DNA from: Desulfoferula mesophila
GTDB lineage: Bacteria; Desulfobacterota; Desulfarculia; Desulfarculales; Desulfarculaceae
Length of the DNA stretch: 64,000 nucleotides
Reading direction: 5' to 3'
NCBI RefSeq assembly: GCF_037076455.1
Contig: NZ_AP028679.1
Span: 1,007,501-1,071,500 of the forward strand
Shown: piece by piece, positions 62,191 through 64,000 of the stretch
Numbering within the stretch: position 1 is the first letter of the stretch
Layout: the number at the start of each line of letters is the position of its first letter
Notes under the pieces: generated by a model
The model's database searches: none
What the model saw: the letters and a program-made list of their open reading frames with translations, nothing else
Told to the model about the DNA's origin: nothing
Translations under genes and position numbers: made by a program

Positions 62191-62820
62191 ATGATTAACG
62201 ATTTCATAATGTCAAAACTCATGGCGATAACCGTCTTGATGGTGGCGGTATTTTTTGCCGGATGCGCCGGTATGGTGCCTACTCCCCCTCCGCAAGCTCC
62301 GTTGCCTTTAGAACCAAAATCAAATGTATCGGGCGGTGAGACGGTGTACACCTTGCAGCCAGTTTTGCAGTGGCAGACAGTTCCTGGGGCCGAGGGGTAC
62401 GCCATCTACGTCAACGAGCAAACTCCTCGTGATTACCGCCTGATCTACAGCACTAAAGATAGAGGCCAACCCCAACTGCATGCCACCAGCTTCCGTTTAC
62501 CTCCCAACCTGCTGCGTGACGGCGGGCACTACCGTTGGAACGTGAGGGCTTGGAACAGCAGCGGATGGAGTCCCTACTCCCGGAGCTACGAATTCAGGGT
62601 CAAGATTTATGCGGACAGGGAGTTGGAATCGGTGGTTAGGGACCACCTTCAGCGGGCACCCGAGGTGGATGATCGAAATATAAGAATTATTGCTCGTGAT
62701 GGCGATATTACTTTAAGTGGCTGTTTGAACACTCGTCGACAGATCGACTTGGCCAACGAGGTTACCGCTTCTGTTGGTGGTGTGCATAGAGTGTACAACG
62801 ACTTGCGAGTCTGCCGCTAG
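62191..62820 (+). CDS. Lipoprotein with Ig/FN3-like region and C-terminal BON domain
   Basis: A 209-residue protein. The ATG at 62191 behind AGGAG is chosen over a GTG at 62164. The lipoprotein signal ends VAVFFAGC. Residues about 45-140 look like a fibronectin-III-type fold (PVLQWQTVPGAEGYAIYVNE, HYRWNVRAWNSSGWSPYSRS). Residues about 145-209 are a BON domain (ADRELESVVRDHLQRAPEVD, ITLSGCLNTRRQIDLANEVT), found in OsmY-like proteins that bind phospholipid in osmotic stress. Outer membrane or periplasmic, probably structural. Confidence 0.85.
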   Translation: MINDFIMSKLMAITVLMVAVFFAGCAGMVPTPPPQAPLPLEPKSNVSGGETVYTLQPVLQWQTVPGAEGYAIYVNEQTPRDYRLIYSTKDRGQPQLHATSFRLPPNLLRDGGHYRWNVRAWNSSGWSPYSRSYEFRVKIYADRELESVVRDHLQRAPEVDDRNIRIIARDGDITLSGCLNTRRQIDLANEVTASVGGVHRVYNDLRVCR

Positions 62821-62849
62821 GCCATCCAGAACACAAGCAACTGAAATCG

Positions 62850-62877
62850 CCGCACACTTCTTTCGGGAGGTGTGCGG
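62850..62877 (+). terminator. Terminator after the BON lipoprotein gene
   Basis: CCGCACAC and GTGTGCGG form an 8-bp perfect stem with a 12-base loop, followed by TTTCTTTTTTCTT. Confidence 0.88.
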
Positions 62878-63032
62878 TTTCTTTTTTCTTCTCCCTGTTC
62901 TCCACGCTAGATTGGCTACCGGACGCAACCGTGCAAACCTGGTTTTAGTCTGTTCTTGGGTTTTGTTTAAATTCTTGGTGGTTGACCAGTCATCACCGAC
63001 CAACGCAATGGCTTCTTGAAAGTGAAGGTTCG

Positions 63033-63086
63033 TTATGGGAAGGGAATCTCGATGCCGACCCAGGCCAGGGCCCGCTTGACCGTGGC
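63033..63086 (-). pseudogene. C-terminal stub of an MscS-type mechanosensitive channel
   Basis: Leftward from the IS remnant border at 63086, the frame reads TVKRALAWVGIEIPFP and stop, the characteristic end of MscS channels (GIEIPFP). Only 17 codons remain; everything upstream is replaced by the IS3 remnant. The stretch 62878-63032 shows nothing else. Confidence 0.5.
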
Positions 63087-63222
63087 TGTTTAGAGTCAGA
63101 GCCTCTGAGACAGATTTGATTTTTTAGCTAATGGAGACTCCCGGGTAACATCGAGACCCAAAGGAGTGAGCCATAAGCGAGAATGAATGGGCAGAAAAGA
63201 AGGTCCAAGACATTCCGGGGGA
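63087..63222 (+). mobile_element. IS3-family end remnant, third copy
   Basis: Starts TGTTTAGAGTCAGAGCCTCT and follows the transposase-proximal end of the intact element at 39.6-41.2 kb through GCTAATGGAGACTCC, ACCCAAAGGAGTGAGCC and into orfA, whose start codon is ATA instead of ATG (ISENEWAEKKVQDI). It then fades. A dead copy; 63223-63346 holds nothing recognised. Confidence 0.75.
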
Positions 63223-63346
63223 GATATGCCGGAACTCCCTGCCACCCTTAACAAAGTTCAGCTTTAAAGTTTAGAAATGTTATGCCAAGAAAAAGCCCCA
63301 TCCTGCGCTAACATAGAAATGAGGCTATTTAATGATCTCCTCGATC

Positions 63347-63700
63347 TTAACCGACAGGCACCAACCTCCAGGCGCTGGACTTGCCTCTGGGCTTCTCCAA
63401 GGTGAACGCGGCTCCAGGTTTGGCACCCGACATTTCGGCAAAATCGCTCACGGTCAGTCGACCCTTGGCGGTAACGGTATAGGTAGTAGGCTTTGCTTTC
63501 ACCTTGCCACCGGTTGCCTCTTGCTTGATCTTGCCCGATTCCACCATGCCCATTTTTAACTGCTGTGCGAATTCGACCGAGGTCATGGCCTTTTTCTTGT
63601 AGGCGAGCTTTTCCCTAATCTCCTGCTCTGATACACCATCGTTGACCATCTTAATAAGTTTCTTGCGGTCTTCTTCATTCCATTTCGAGGTCCTAGCCAT
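63347..63700 (-). CDS. Conserved hypothetical protein (charged, HTH-like N-terminus)
   Basis: A 117-residue basic protein. Residues 1-55 look like a helical, HTH-type region (KWNEEDRKKLIKMVNDGVSE, MTSVEFAQQLKMGMVESGKI); after a linker, residues 70-115 form a small beta-rich unit (YTVTAKGRLTVSDFAEMSGA, FTLEKPRGKSSAWRLVP). I recall similar short proteins in Desulfobacterota genomes but no function. Start behind AGGAAC. Confidence 0.7.
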   Translation of the reverse strand: MARTSKWNEEDRKKLIKMVNDGVSEQEIREKLAYKKKAMTSVEFAQQLKMGMVESGKIKQEATGGKVKAKPTTYTVTAKGRLTVSDFAEMSGAKPGAAFTLEKPRGKSSAWRLVPVG

Positions 63701-63854
63701 GTTCCTGACTTTTTTTGCTTTAGGGATGCTTTAATTTTTTGGATTGTTCTTATTACCAGATATTATTAAGTCAGCGCAAGCACAATAAGCAAGCGATATT
63801 CAGTGAATGTGTACTGCTAGGTTAGATTTTGAGAAACCAACTGTAATGGAAAAA

Positions 63855-63900
63855 GCCGCTGCCGTTGTTACCTCCTCACGGGCAAGGTCGATCCAGCGGC
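63855..63900 (-). terminator. Terminator of the gene entering from the right edge
   Basis: GCCGCTG (63855-63861) pairs with CAGCGGC (63894-63900); read leftward the stem ends GCGGCTTTTTCC, a T-run. A competing GCCGTTG/CAACGGC pairing exists in the same sequence. Confidence 0.6.
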
Positions 63901-63923
63901 AACGGCCTCTCGGGACAGTTAGA

Positions 63924-64000
63924 TTAATACCTCGCGATCATTATCCGATACTTCATGAATGCCTCATCTATTGTCATGCCTACTGCTTCTTCAAAAACTG
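63924..64000 (-). CDS. 3' end of a gene cut by the right edge
   Basis: The leftward frame from the right edge reads VFEEAVGMTIDEAFMKYRIM then IARY and TAA at 63924, followed by a terminator. Too short to name. Confidence 0.45.
   Translation of the reverse strand, partial: VFEEAVGMTIDEAFMKYRIMIARY

Overview
The window reads as chromosome of a GC-rich, strictly anaerobic sulfate reducer of the Desulfobacterota (deltaproteobacterial type, possibly Desulfarculales-like; the lineage is inferred from gene content only). The strongest evidence is a complete dsrMKJOP operon for the sulfite-reduction membrane complex. A class I hybrid-cluster protein and oxygen-sensitive radical dehydratase genes agree with this. 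Native genes are GC-rich; several inserted segments are clearly AT-rich.

Layout. 1-5.4 kb: a PEP-synthase-like phosphotransferase (cut by the left edge), a LysR regulator, a UbiD-family (de)carboxylase and a Tm-1-like protein, suggesting activation and carboxylation of an aromatic compound. 5.4-10.6 kb: a small decayed island holding an IS remnant, an AT-rich GT-C membrane glycosyltransferase pseudogene, an intact IS3-family element and a tyrosine integrase beside tRNA-Arg(CCG). 10.7-19 kb: universal stress protein, a Cys-repeat protein, the RsbRD-N gene with dsrMKJOP, and an orphan LivK-type binding protein. 19.5-25.2 kb: a compact operon of VOC protein, two 2-hydroxyacyl-CoA dehydratase/benzoyl-CoA-reductase-type subunits, a CMD/AhpD-like protein, a dehydratase activase and a ferredoxin-fused aldo/keto reductase. 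25.2-34.2 kb: a NYN-zinc ribbon-cold-shock fusion, an acyl-CoA ligase, an unusual NifA-like regulator upstream of hcp, an ANTAR protein, a polyprenyl diphosphate synthase and tRNA-Leu(UAA).

34.2-41.2 kb is a phage/plasmid-like accessory module next to tRNA-Leu: DUF927 helicase-like protein, AlpA-like regulator, DUF932 protein, a Cas4/RecB-like Fe-S nuclease and the tail of a recombination protein cut by an IS3-family element. 41.5-55.3 kb holds a giant cyclic beta-1,2-glucan synthase with an unusual N-terminal membrane domain, a Pat-type acyl-CoA synthetase/GNAT protein and a B12-binding radical SAM enzyme. 55.4-63.7 kb is a patchwork of small envelope and stress genes (lipoproteins, a 35-residue CsbD-like protein, a Spy-like protein, PAS and receiver-like proteins, a BON lipoprotein), broken up by a 150-bp inverted repeat pair, an IS256 fragment fused in frame to a LuxR-type domain, and a further IS3 remnant abutting an apparent mscS tail.

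The most interesting signals are the NifA-like regulator that lacks the sigma-54 contact loop and the Walker B aspartate beside hcp; the radical-dehydratase operon of unknown substrate; the N-terminal extension of the glucan synthase; the NYN-CSD fusion; and the rearranged 58.6-63.2 kb segment. I saw no CRISPR array and no rRNA gene. All family assignments rest on reading the sequence; no database search was possible.
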